The notes under the pieces: model-generated
Told to the model about the DNA's origin: nothing
Databases searched by the model: none
Seen by the model: the letters and a program-made list of their open reading frames with translations, nothing else
Shown here: in pieces, positions 1 to 9,574 of the stretch
Position numbering within the stretch: position 1 is the stretch's first letter
Layout of the letters: each line of letters starts with the position of its first letter
Made by a program: the position numbers and the translations under genes
Assembly (NCBI GenBank): GCA_030435675.1
Contig: CM059621.1
Coordinates: forward strand, 8,804,001 to 8,868,000
Reading direction: 5' to 3'
Source of the DNA: Steinernema hermaphroditum
Taxonomy: Eukaryota > Nematoda > Chromadorea > Rhabditida > Steinernematidae
Length of the DNA stretch: 64,000 bases

Positions 1-2
1 AC

Positions 3-362
3 TCGTTCCGACTGCCCTCCACCAGCGCGCCCTACCAGGCCCGGGTGCTCGTCGTAAGGGTGCACGACGGCGAGGAGTCGACCTCGCTCTCCTCCCCGGT
101 GCAGGTCTTCTCGAGGACGCCCTCCGGCACCCCGCGCAAGAAGCCCGCTGCGCCGACCGAAGTGCCGAAGCCGGCGGAGGAGATGGCGCAGCCGGAAGGT
201 GGCGACGCGAAGCTCCTCTCGCCCTCGAAAAGCAAGTTCGTAGGCCGTCGGAGCCGCTTCGGCTGGTTCTACCGGCTCTTCGGCGACAAGCACATGGCGA
301 TCGCCTGGAGCGTGCTCGTCGTCATCCTCACCTTCTCGCTCGCCAACCTCTTCCTCCTCTGA
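3..362 (+). CDS. C-terminal end of an FN3-domain, tail-anchored membrane protein (partial)
   Basis: Only the last exon is present; the reading frame is open from base 3 at the left edge, so the start lies outside the window. The first ~35 residues look like the end of a fibronectin type III domain (ARVLVVRVHDGEES followed by a closing strand). A Pro/Lys/Glu-rich linker follows, then a basic stretch (FVGRRSRFGWFYRLF). The protein ends in one hydrophobic segment of about 20 residues with no luminal tail, i.e. a tail anchor. FN3 repeats plus a C-terminal anchor is the layout of the FNDC3A/FNDC3B family, and that is my best guess. It is inference from architecture; too little of the protein is visible to be sure. 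Stop codon TGA at 360-362. Confidence 0.6.
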   Translation, partial: SFRLPSTSAPYQARVLVVRVHDGEESTSLSSPVQVFSRTPSGTPRKKPAAPTEVPKPAEEMAQPEGGDAKLLSPSKSKFVGRRSRFGWFYRLFGDKHMAIAWSVLVVILTFSLANLFLL

Positions 363-939
363 GCGCCCGCGCCCTCGCTCCTCAGCGAAGCTTCTACGAA
401 ACACGGGATCGTCTAGCGAAGTATTACCCCCCTCTGTTTATACATACTTGTTCCCCTTCCTCGGCAGGGCCGAGTTTCCGAATCCTTCTTCCATCTTTCG
501 AGGCATTTGCATATCAGAAGTGATTTATATCAACGGATTTTCTAGAAGATCCTCGTAGACCCTGTACATTCTCTATCTCTAGCTGCTTTGACAGATTATC
601 TAAGTCAGTCGCTCTTTCTCTTTGCCTTTCAGCCCTCCCCTCCGAGACCCCGTTGCGGCCCCTGCTCCCCTGAAGCCCTTCTGCATCCAGTATATCCCAG
701 ACCGATGGTACTTTAAATTCCCATGTATAGTAATTTATTATTTAACATATTAATATATAGAATTATTTATAACAATTTCTCCGGGCAGAATAAATCGAGC
801 AATTTGACCTTCTTGTGTGGGGGTGCGCGTGGCCCAGGGATATCGATCGGGAGGCATCGATTGGGGCCAGCTGGTGGTAGAGTGACCCCCGGGCGGATGA
901 GTGGCTCTCCGACCAGTACTCGTCGCGTCGCCGTCCGAA
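363..939. other. Intergenic region
   Basis: No convincing exon. It holds the 3' flank of the FN3 gene and the 5' flank of the next plus-strand gene. An AATAAA lies at about 789-794, but its role is not clear. The short open frames here have no coding character. Confidence 0.6.
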
Positions 940-2375
940 ATGCTCCCCGAAGTGTCGCCCTCCGCCGCGCTCCCCTTCTGGGGCCTCGGCGCCCTGCTTC
1001 TGGCCTCGCTCTCGAGGCTGGAAACCCGAAGACGCTGGCTCCAGATCGGCTTCCACACGCTCTATGGCCTCGCGATGCTTCTCTGTCCTCGGCTGCTGCA
1101 CGGATCTTCGGTGAGTGTGGGAGGATTAGGAAGGAACGGGTTTTCGATGAAGAGACGCAATTGGTGCGCGACGGAACCAGAAACGGTGGCGCCGAGTGAT
1201 GGATCTGCGCCGTGAGGATCGGCGCGCATCGATCAATCAAAGCGTTTGTCGCGAGAACAACAAAAGAAAAAATGGGGACGCCGACAGGTTCTGGAATTCG
1301 AAAGACGAAAAGACCCCAGGAAAAGATCCGAGGCTCGCCACGAGGGGGCGACTTTTGTGGAAAGAGCACCTCTACCTCTCTAACACACAGAAGTGTTTAG
1401 TTCATCGGCAATCTCGACGCCGCGCATATCTTTCTGCTCCGCTTCGAGGGTCCTCTGCACCTCGGTTTCGCGTTCTTCCTCTACCGTATCCACGAGGAAC
1501 CCCTCCGCTGCGACCCTATCGTTCCCTTCGCGAAGGCGCTCGTCGCCTTCTTCTCCCTCTTCACACAACTATTTATCGCCTACTACGTGACCGAGTCGAA
1601 GAAGAAGGGCCTCAAACCGTCGAGCCAGGTTCCACCGATGCACGTGCCCTTCTAACAAACTCCCTACAGTACTTCTACTGTGCCCCCGTGCTGGCGGCCC
1701 TCTGGACTCTCGTGGAGGCCGTCCGCGTCTACCGACACGAGAGGACTTCGGCCACCGAGGTGAATGTCCTCTGCCAGAGAACGCAGCGCTGCATCGAGGG
1801 TCTCCCGCCGAACGTCGACAACTTCTTCCTCCTCGACGCCGGCATGGCCTTCCTCTACACATTCCTCAACTACGCCTATCCTAGCCAGATCCTCAAGCTT
1901 GTGGTACCGGACAGCTCCGCCTCGCCACCGTAACCCAGAGTCGTTCCAGTTCAAGAGAGAATTCGCCCCCGACACAATTCACAACTTGTTCTGCAGACAG
2001 TTCGGAATCTGGGCGCTTTTCGTCGGAATCGTCTCCATCGCGGCACCCAATTTCACCGTACATCATCAGAAGGCCTACGTGACGTCCAGGGTTATGGTAG
2101 GACTCAAGGCACTCTCACAATGCCTTTCTTCTACCTTTCAGACCCAGGGTCTCTTCTTTGTTCTCAACGTCTACGGCCACTGGGGAGCGGAAACGATCTA
2201 CAGCCACAACCACATCAGCCCCTTCATGATCTCCGGCTTCTACATCACCTTCCTTCTCTCTATCTACTACAAACTCAAGAGGACCGTGGAGAGCGAGACG
2301 TCGAACGAAGTGGTCGAGGAGAACGACGTCCCCACGGAGGACGAGGAGGAAACTGAGAAGCCGAAGTCCCAATAA
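940..2375 (+). CDS. Multipass membrane protein of unrecognised family (five exons)
   Basis: Joined by phase from exons 940-1110, 1401-1628, 1670-1903, 2001-2096 and 2142-2375, all phase 0, giving about 320 residues. Introns of 41 and 45 bp are typical of this genome. The product has about seven or eight hydrophobic segments and a Glu-rich, Lys-containing hydrophilic tail (VEENDVPTEDEEETEKPKSQ), so the C-terminus is probably cytosolic. Two halves look alike: a helix pair, then a short loop, then an aromatic-rich helix (LHLGFAFFLYRI in the first half, QGLFFVLNVYGHW in the second), suggesting an internal duplication. I do not recognise the family and give no function. The start is the first ATG in the exon 1 frame; the exon 3/4 junction is the least certain, as two nearby acceptors exist. 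Confidence 0.7.
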
Positions 2376-2487
2376 GCGCCTTTTCATATCGATCAGCTCA
2401 CCAGATGCCAATGAATCTACTTATGGTTCATTCGAGATAATTTACACGTATCAAATTGTACAACAGAGGTTACAGGTCTAGGGTTAT

Positions 2488-2923
2488 TCAGCGCTTTCGT
2501 TTTACGACGTAGATCGCCTGACCGCTGTAGGAGATGCTCAGAAAATAGTCGGCGAAGGTGACGTTGATGAGGTTGCACTGGGGCTCCGGCAGCGAAGCCG
2601 CGCTGACGCCGCCCAGCTGGATCATCCTCAGGATGTGAGGAACGATGCTCTCTTTGTTGGCCAAGTCGCCGCTGGACTGAAATAGACTCTATTCACACTG
2701 GGCAAAGCGGCTTAGGGGATTGATGGCAGCTAGGCAAGAAGGTATTTGCAGAGGAGATTAGGCGCCGCATTAGGTCAAACAAAGGCAAGCCGCGCGGGAA
2801 GGGCCAAAAAGGGTCTTGCTGGTGACCAGCGACTTGCAGGGACTGGCGTACCTTTGTGACGGCCCCGTTGGAGATGACCATGTAGCCGAGTTGGTTCGGG
2901 ATCTTCGACAAGAAGTCGGCCAT
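2488..2923 (-). CDS. Ragulator subunit LAMTOR4
   Basis: Two exons (2923-2852 and 2676-2488) give 86 residues. The N-terminus FLSKIPNQLGYMVISNGAV matches the human LAMTOR4 pattern IPDQLGYLVLSEGAV, and exon 2 continues SSGDL and ends IYVVKRKR, again as in LAMTOR4. It is a small roadblock-fold protein. In animals it is part of the Ragulator complex, which tethers Rag GTPases to the lysosome surface for amino-acid signalling to mTORC1. The intron is unusually long for this gene set (175 bp). A TTTCCAG acceptor lies three bases before the ATG, consistent with trans-splicing. TRAPPC4 ends only 146 bp upstream on the same strand, suggesting that the two genes share an operon. Confidence 0.93.
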
Positions 2924-3069
2924 TCTCTGGAAACGGAGTTGACAACAATGATATATTCATGAGATAATACAAACGGAACACTCCACCGCGGGAACACACG
3001 AGAAAGTCCACAATAAATTATTTACCGGAACCCATCGCTCTCAAAGATTATTTACAAATAGATTAGGCT

Positions 3070-3836
3070 CTAAACAGTCAGCAAAGGGGCCGTAGAATCG
3101 GCCTTCGACAGCAGCGCCACCATCGCGTCGTCGAAGCGCTCGCAGCGGATGGGCATGTCGATGGAGTAGAACGGATTTTTCAGAGCGAAGTCGGCGTAGA
3201 GCTCGTAAATCTTCCGGAGCAGCGCGTCTAAATTCTGGTTCGCGTTGAGTGAGGCGACGACGACGAATTTCACACCCGTCACTGATTGAAAGCAGTGCAA
3301 TCTGAATACGAACCTTCGCACACTCTACAGTAACCTGTCCTACCGGAACTGATTCGTCTCCAGGACTTCGATTCCAGAACTCTTAGGCATCGGACTGAGT
3401 TGCGCGGCGATGGCGAACAACGAGTGGAACGTACTGGACAGGATGATCTTCTCGTTCTGGGTGACCGTCGGTGGCGAAAACGAAAGGTCTACAGGGAAGT
3501 TCGCCGCGTTTCCCAGGAATTCCATGACATTGTGTTCCGTTTCCGAGCCATCTTCAGTGACGACAGTGAAGCGACATTGACGCACTGGACGACTATTGAC
3601 GGCAGAAACGGAATACCTGCAGAAAGAGATGAAAGTGAGTTCTGAAGGAGCGTATACCGCAGCTGTATCCTGTCGCGCGCTCCAAAGACGACGACGGCCT
3701 TCTGGTCGATGACTTCGAGGACGAGATCCAGTGGGAAGGAGAAGGTCTTCTCGATCTTCGGGATCTCCGTCTTTGTCGAGTAGTCGTAGATGAGACTTCC
3801 GGCTCGATTGATTACGAAAACGTCATATATGGACAT
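3070..3836 (-). CDS. TRAPP complex subunit 4 (synbindin/Trs23)
   Basis: Exons 3836-3658, 3616-3344 and 3301-3070 give 227 residues, close to the family length (human 219). Recognisable landmarks are the start [17 protein letters not shown], then [14 protein letters not shown], the central FLGNAANFP and [22 protein letters not shown], and the C-terminal [20 protein letters not shown], all colinear with human TRAPPC4. It is a longin-fold core subunit of TRAPP, the exchange-factor complex for Rab1-type GTPases at the ER-Golgi and Golgi. Introns are 41 and 42 bp; the second contains TACTGTAG, a form of the short motif found in many introns here. It lies between an orphan membrane protein gene and LAMTOR4 on the same strand. 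Confidence 0.95.
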
Positions 3837-4075
3837 CTACGGAGGTCGGAGAACTGAAACACGAGGATAGAGGCGATAGGAGCGGAATCTGAAGTGAGAG
3901 AGCACAGAAACGCGGATTTAGAGCGAAGAAACGACACTCGGGGAAGAAACGAAGTTTAGTACGATACTCTATCAACAAACAGGGAAATCGTCGTAGGATA
4001 TCGGGGATAAGCGCTTTCCGGACTGTGATGCCTAAAGCGGTGATACGCCGCGCAAAAGGCAAACCTTCGTTTCAT

Positions 4076-5036
4076 TTATCGAATTCGAAGGAAGTCGATT
4101 TCTTCGACGAGCGCCTCAGGGACCTTCGAGATTCCGCCCTTTGCCTCCCTCTCAAGCTGGAACTTCTTGAAACACATTTTCGCCACTCGGATTCGACTCT
4201 TTAGCCTCCGCTGGAACCACACAAGGAGCGACATGGCCACGGAGATAAATCCAGCTAGAAGAGAAAAGATAAGCGCGGCGATGGAGAGTACGCGATCCCC
4301 GAAGTTCACGAATTCACATCTTCTGCAAGCAGAGGTCTTCTTTGGTCACTTCACGTTGCTTACTTTACCACTTTGTCGGCCTTCTGTCTTTTCAAAAGTG
4401 CCTCGAAGACGTCAGCTTCCCTCCTTCGCACTGAGTGGATCGTCACAAGTTGCAGATTCTTCTTCCCTTCTCGCATTAGGCATCGAAAGACTCTTTCGGG
4501 AAGCGACTCTGCGACGAAACAGTCAAAAATACGCTGTTTCTGGACCTCCAAAGCGGCCTTCGAGTGCAGCGTTCCATTTAGACCGCCTTTAACCAGGGAA
4601 ACCGTCGGAATTTCGACGATTTCGTGGCGGAATTTGGAGTAAATGTCGAAAAGAACTAATTTACCGCCCACTTCGGAGAGTCGGAGTCTTCTGCTAGTCG
4701 CGGGGCATCTGATCTTCTCCATTCTCATCTGAATGAAGGGGTCGAGAGGGTGAAGAGAGGGTGAAGTCCTAGTGAATACCATGTGGATTCGATTCTGCAG
4801 CAACCAGATGTCTTTGAATCTAATGAGAAAGACGTGACAGTCGGCCGTCGCTCCGAAAATAAGCGAAGCGTCCTTTAGATCTGAAATATCGCTCGAATTA
4901 TGCGATTCCCGAACTCCGCACCTATAGAAGAAGCGACGGCGACGGAAGCAGGAGAGGAGCCAGTGAGCTGAACACAACCAGATGCGAATACGGTAGCTAC
5001 GAAGACCGATGCGAAGAAACCGCCATCAAACAACAT
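4076..5036 (-). CDS. Predicted type I membrane protein, unrecognised
   Basis: Exons 5036-4922, 4880-4780, 4728-4364 and 4322-4076 join in phase to 275 residues. The first exon was found by splice phase: it encodes a hydrophobic N-terminus (FFASVFVATVFASG) that looks like a signal peptide. Exon 2 continues SLIFGATADCHVFLIRF. Near the C-terminus is one strong transmembrane helix (ALIFSLLAGFISVAMSLLVW), then a basic tail of about 45 residues. This predicts a lumenal or extracellular domain of about 185 residues. I do not recognise the family. The second intron (51 bp) is also open in frame, so a longer isoform is possible. It lies 240 bp upstream of TRAPPC4 on the same strand and may head an operon. 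Confidence 0.7.
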
Positions 5037-6343
5037 CTCAATCGAAGTGAGTAGGCTCTGTCGGATTTCAGCTACACAACGCGTCGCACAGTCGCAGACT
5101 ATAATTGGCCCTTAAGCAGAGAGCAGACTGTCTGTCTGCAGACTGTAGACATCTTTCGGGTTTTCGGGCCGGGTACCCGACCGTTTCGGGTTCGGGTTTC
5201 GGGTCGGGTACACGGTGTGTCAAATGGCTCATTTTTCCGTCCGCGGCCAAGTAGTAAATGTCACACGTTAGGACACCGGTCTTGCCAGATCTTCAGTTAC
5301 TCGTATCTTCAGATTTGCACCGATTATGATCGGTAACAGTGCCCGTTTTGTCCGCAAAATGATCAGCACCACGAATTCCATTAGTGAAATACAAAACCGT
5401 TCGAAAAACGGTCGAAGTTCTGACTTTCTGGTACTTTCATGTTAGCTCAAAATCACCTAGCTTACAAGCGAAATAACTTTCTCAATCTTGCGTGCCTCGT
5501 GGCCGTTCGGTGCGCAAAATGTTCAGGAGACAACGGCGCACAACTTCAACATATAAATTTTGATATCATGCATTATTCGCAGAGAAATCAGCAACTTACT
5601 ACTGAAATCGTCGTTTTTCGCAAAAAACGACCTGTCGTAAGTGCGAAATAACTTTTCGTAGATAGCGTATTTCTTGCTCAGTCGTTACGCAAAATGTTCA
5701 GCGTACTCTAACGCACAAATTCAACATATGAATTTAGTTCTAATGTCCTGAGTGTCGAGAAAAGTTAAAAAAGAGGTCGAAAAATGACCGAAAAAAGTCA
5801 AATTTTTAGGATTTTTGATATTTTGGTATCAATCGATAGCTTTCGACTTCATTAGTGATTTGCCATCGAAATTAGTGCGAACGGACTGATCTGCACGGAA
5901 TGACAGGCCAAAAACTACCCAGAAAGCGACCAGGTCCCGCCACGAAGCGGCGGACGCTTTCGTGAACTAATTTCCCTTATGTTGACACGCCGTGGGTACC
6001 CGAACAACTCTGATAATCCTTATGCCGAGTACACAGTTAGTGCCGCGCATCATTCCGCACTTCGCATACCCCAGCCACTTAAATAAGCAAACGACGTATA
6101 CAAACAGAAAAGTGAAGAAACACCCCATGCCTGTATGGCTAATAGCCATCACAAAAGTGCCTGTAGACCAATCCCTTTAAATTGCCTTTACTGTAGTTAG
6201 CTACTGTAGTTCCACGGCGAGATACAACGCGCATTTATTGCATAGAAGACTAGAAGCAAAGTGGGCAGAATACAAAACTGTGGGAGATCTAGTCGGAAAG
6301 CGTCTGCGGACATCGAGCGGACATCGAGCGGACTACGATAGGA
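5037..6343. other. Intergenic region, AT-richer and repetitive
   Basis: No gene seen. At 5155-5215 there is a purine/pyrimidine-skewed run built from GGGTTC and TTTCGGG units. 5340-5800 holds diverged tandem copies, listed separately. The rest has only short open frames without coding character. Confidence 0.6.
5340..5800. repeat. Diverged tandem repeat, period about 160-176 bp
   Basis: The word GCAAAATG(T/A)TCAG recurs near 5354, 5514 and 5688. Copies two and three share much more: GCGAAATAACTTT about 45 bases before it, and an AA(C/A)TTCAACATAT(A/G)AATTT block after it. Each copy ends in a short run with GAAAAACG-like inverted words. This looks like a remnant of a satellite or of a tandemly duplicated transposon piece. 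Confidence 0.6.
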
Positions 6344-6896
6344 CTACTGGGCGGCCTTGATGACGTTGAAGCAGTCGTTGTGGATGAGCCACTTGCCGTC
6401 GACCTTCTTCCAGACGAGCAGGTAGGCGCCAGACTCGGTGCCGCGGCTGCCCTCGAGGTGGTAGCTGCCGCGCTCGAAGGCCCACTCGCCGCTGCCGTTA
6501 ACCTCCTCGGTGATTATCTGGGCGCTGGCCACCCCCTCCGACATGTCCTGCTTGAAGTACTGCTCGATGCCTGGAAGCACCAGGTGGGGAGGGGGGGGCG
6601 GTTGCGGGGGAGCGGCTTACCGGCGCGTCCCTTGACGGGCGACTTGCCGTTAGGCATGAAGTAGCCGTCGGGGTCGTAGATCTCCGCGGCGCCTTTGGGA
6701 TCACCGGCGTTGAACGCCTTCATGAAGTCGGCCTGACGGTTCTTGATCTCTTGGAACAGGGCTAAAAGCGAAGATTCAATGCCGGACAGGGCAAGGAGGG
6801 TCGGCTGGGTACCCATGTTCATGTTCTCCAGCAGAGCGGAGTTGAGGGGAATGTGCTGGAAGAGGTTCATGGCGCGCGACTCGAGAACTCACCCAT
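6344..6896 (-). CDS. NTF2-like, DUF4440/SnoaL-like domain protein
   Basis: The core exons 6761-6621 and 6570-6344 encode LFQEIKNRQADFMKAFNAGD, then YDPDGYFMPNGKSPVKGRAG, then a beta-rich half ending KWLIHNDCFNVIKAA. This is the cone-shaped NTF2-like fold of about 120 residues seen in a nematode-expanded DUF4440 group; the cellular role of these proteins is not established. The start is unusual. The first coding exon can be just ATGG (6896-6893) before a GTGAGT donor, giving a protein that starts MALFQEI (123 residues). An alternative start at 6870 with donor GTACCC joins in the same phase and adds a 19-residue N-terminus. I prefer the micro-exon start because related worm proteins begin directly at this helix. 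Confidence 0.85.
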
Positions 6897-6981
6897 AATG
6901 ACGTGGAATCGGAGGACTCTTCAAGCGTCTGGACGTCTTCTCGAAGCACAGCTGCAAGTGACAGCCGCGCAGATCTCGACG

Positions 6982-6990
6982 CTATTTATA
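6982..6990 (-). promoter_or_regulatory. TATA box of the NTF2-like gene
   Basis: The minus strand reads TATAAATAG, about 90 bases before the proposed ATG at 6896. Strong TATA words are rare in the gene-flanking DNA of this window. Position and orientation fit this gene, but transcription-start data would be needed to confirm it. Confidence 0.45.
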
Positions 6991-7285
6991 TGTGCGCGCG
7001 CCGCCCCTCGGACCGATTACGTTCTGGCCCGGGGGCCAGATCGACGACGATTAGCCCCGTGGGTTTCCGCCGATTTCGGGGCATCGAAATTGCAAATCGT
7101 TTCCGACGCCTTGTCAGAAGGCGGAAGACATGTGGGAAGTGGAGCCCAAGAAGGAGGGAAATGTTGCGAGGCCCTGGAGGGTGAGGGTATCCTAGTAACC
7201 AAGGAGGCAGTGCAAGAGGTCCCCGATCTGCATGTTTATTGATATGTCCCAAGGATGATATGTCAGAACAAACAGCTGCCAACAC

Positions 7286-7799
7286 TTATGATCGGCTCAG
7301 CTCGTCATAGTCACTGTCGTCGTCGCCGGGCTTCATGAAGGGATGTCTTCTCTTCACGCCGTTCCCGGGCTCCCACCAGAGGTAGGCGTCCCGATTTCTT
7401 TGGCATATGAAGCGGCAGAAGCGTCTTCCGCACTCGGAGCACATCGCGTTGCACCCCTGGCAGGCGAGGTCGAAGCAGTCGCACAGGTTGATCTTCCGGC
7501 CAGTTCGCGGGTCCTGGATCTTTCCCTCGGCGTCGTGCACCCACTCCACCACCTTCTTCTTCTTGTTCGCTCCTCGAGGGACTTTCTTCGGCGCCCTCGG
7601 ACGGAGCACTCGCCCTCTCTGCGACCGGCGGACAGGTTTCTTCGACTCTTCGCCTGAAACGGAGTTCTAGAGGGTTCCACAAAGCGTCGATACCGTTCGG
7701 ACGGTCAGGCGATGCCTCGTCGCCTTCGAGGAGATCCACGGGGTGGTCGTCGGACACTTCGGACATCGTCGGCGCGGGGGACTCGGACGACGTGGACAT
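7286..7799 (-). CDS. ARL14EP-like protein (ARF7 effector protein C-terminal domain)
   Basis: Exons 7799-7694 and 7653-7286, joined through a 40-bp intron, give 157 residues. The N-terminal third is acidic and disordered. A basic linker follows (ANKKKKVVEWV). The conserved domain is a cysteine cluster: INLCDCFDLACQGCNAMCSEC, then GRRFCRFICQRNRDAY, with eight or nine cysteines in the spacing of the ARF7EP_C domain of human ARL14EP (CDCLDEDCPGC..CPKCGSTKCG). These cysteines probably bind zinc. In humans ARL14EP links ARL14 to an actin motor, and related domains occur in chromatin complexes, so the worm role is open. The C-terminus is acidic (DDDSDYDE). Confidence 0.85.
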
Positions 7800-8299
7800 G
7801 CTCGCACGGCACTGACTTTGACCGAGGACTGAGAAAACAAGTAAATACTTTTATTTTTGCTGCGAACCGAACCGATAAGGTGCGAATCGACCAACGGTCA
7901 GCGATGGTCAACGTCGTGTGTGGCCCGAGGAACATGGTAACGACGAAGGAAGAACTCTTCGAGCTTTTCAAAATGCACAACTCTTCCATAGATTGACGAA
8001 GTTCGTTTTGCCTTTGGATTTTAGGCTAGAGGTCAGCAGTTACTGGAATTTAACACGGGATGCCTGAGGGACTGCAGTTGTCTACTGTAGTTTCATCCGT
8101 TTCTTCGCTGGGGATCCTTGCCTTTCCCTTTTTTCCTACGCCCTGTCTCTTCCTGAGAAGAAGAAGTCCTTTAGAGAAGGTGAGAAGAGAGAAGACCTCT
8201 TCAAACTGTCAAGCGTGACACACGTTCTAAGATTCGGCCCCGGCCCCCAAAAGTTTCACAAAAGTTGGAAATGGCTGCTGTCTCCCATGTCACAAAATA
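7800..8299. other. Divergent intergenic region
   Basis: Lies between the ARL14EP-like gene (minus) and the Ser/Thr-rich gene (plus), so it probably holds both promoters. No RNA gene or clear site was recognised. Confidence 0.5.
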
Positions 8300-9267
8300 A
8301 TGTCTCGTAGACAAAACAGTCTGCATTTTCAGTTGCAGACAGCAGCAGAAGGGCCCGGGCATCATTTGATGAGCAGCCGGTCGGGGTCGGTCGATTCTGC
8401 GTTCGTTTCGTTGCGCTCGGTCGACTGTGGTCCCCTCGTTCCCATTTCTCCGATTTCGGTGATGGGCCAAACTTTGCGCAAAATGAAGAAACGATCACGG
8501 GGGAGAAATAAGAAGGTGAGTTCTTCTGATTCGTTTCATCAGTAACTGGAACATTTCAGATCGATCCCGAGGATTTCGAAGAGCTTTCTTCATCTTCATG
8601 GGTCTCGTAGGTGCTGAGCTCTGTTCCGCATGCACTGTATCCATTTTCAGAACTCTTCCCAGCCGCTACTCAACTATGAGCTGTCCGACTGATGAGTCGA
8701 CCACGTACAGTACCACAAAAACCACCGAACAAAGTGGTCTCAGTCAGACACAATCGACTGAACTTTCAAACGGTAGGTGTCTTCCAACTGTATCGCTAAA
8801 GCTCAGTGATTGCAGCTCAGTCTTCGACCGTCGTCCCATCGTACTCTACCGTCGCCGTGGACAAGACGAGAAAAGTAAGCCCCTCGGGTCCTATGTCTTC
8901 CAGTACCACGGTTACCACCCCAAAGCCGCTCCCCAAGAGTCCTACGAAGAGCGAAGTGTCAGACGACTGTACGTCGGAGTCGCTGTCGCAGTCGACGTCT
9001 CGGTCATCAAACACATCGGCCGATTACTCGGAGCTCGAGTCGATCGGCAACTTGAGCCAGCCCGGCGAAGTGGTCATGACATACGAAGACTTTCAGTGGA
9101 TTGAGGCCGTCGAGGCCTTCCTCACCGACGAGGTCATGTGCCACACCATCGCCCCTCAGCGTCGTCCCATACTCTCAGTGCGCGGCAAGAAGCCCTCCGG
9201 ATTTGCAAAAGGCTACCGGAACCTCTACCGTAACCTGATGAACAAGAAATCTCCTACCGGTAAGTGA
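8300..9267 (+). CDS. Ser/Thr-rich protein of unknown function
   Basis: Exons 8300-8515, 8560-8606, 8651-8772 and 8816-9267 join in phase to 278 residues; three introns of 43-44 bp. The exon 2 end was chosen at GTAGGT (8607) because the other donor would create a stop codon. The middle is low-complexity Ser/Thr. The C-terminal 75 residues look folded: EVVMTYEDFQWIEAVEAFL, then a basic end, FAKGYRNLYRNLMNKK. An internal ATG (at about 8462) would give MGQTLRKMKK, a possible myristoylation start. The frame ends at TGA just inside a GGTAAGTGA string, so read-through by splicing cannot be excluded, but AATAAA at about 9302 supports an end here. No family recognised. Confidence 0.65.
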
Positions 9268-9574
9268 CGGTTGCATTCGAGTTATTTTACGTCGAGTTAT
9301 TTAATAAAATATGCGAACATCATCATCTCTGTACATATCTCTTCGAGTGAGGGACGGAACGGAGGGGGCTGTACATATCAGGCGCGAAGACTAGGTGTAC
9401 GGTCGGCTTGGATATGGGTGGAGTGGATTACGGTATGCTCGGCGGCGGTATACTGTACATCGGACAAGACAATCTCAGCTGCTGTGACGAGGAGAGTAAA
9501 TGCTATCGGAGTCTATCGGAGAAAGAGTGTTCATAGGGCAACGGTGGGCGATTACGGTAACAATAAGGCGCGAG

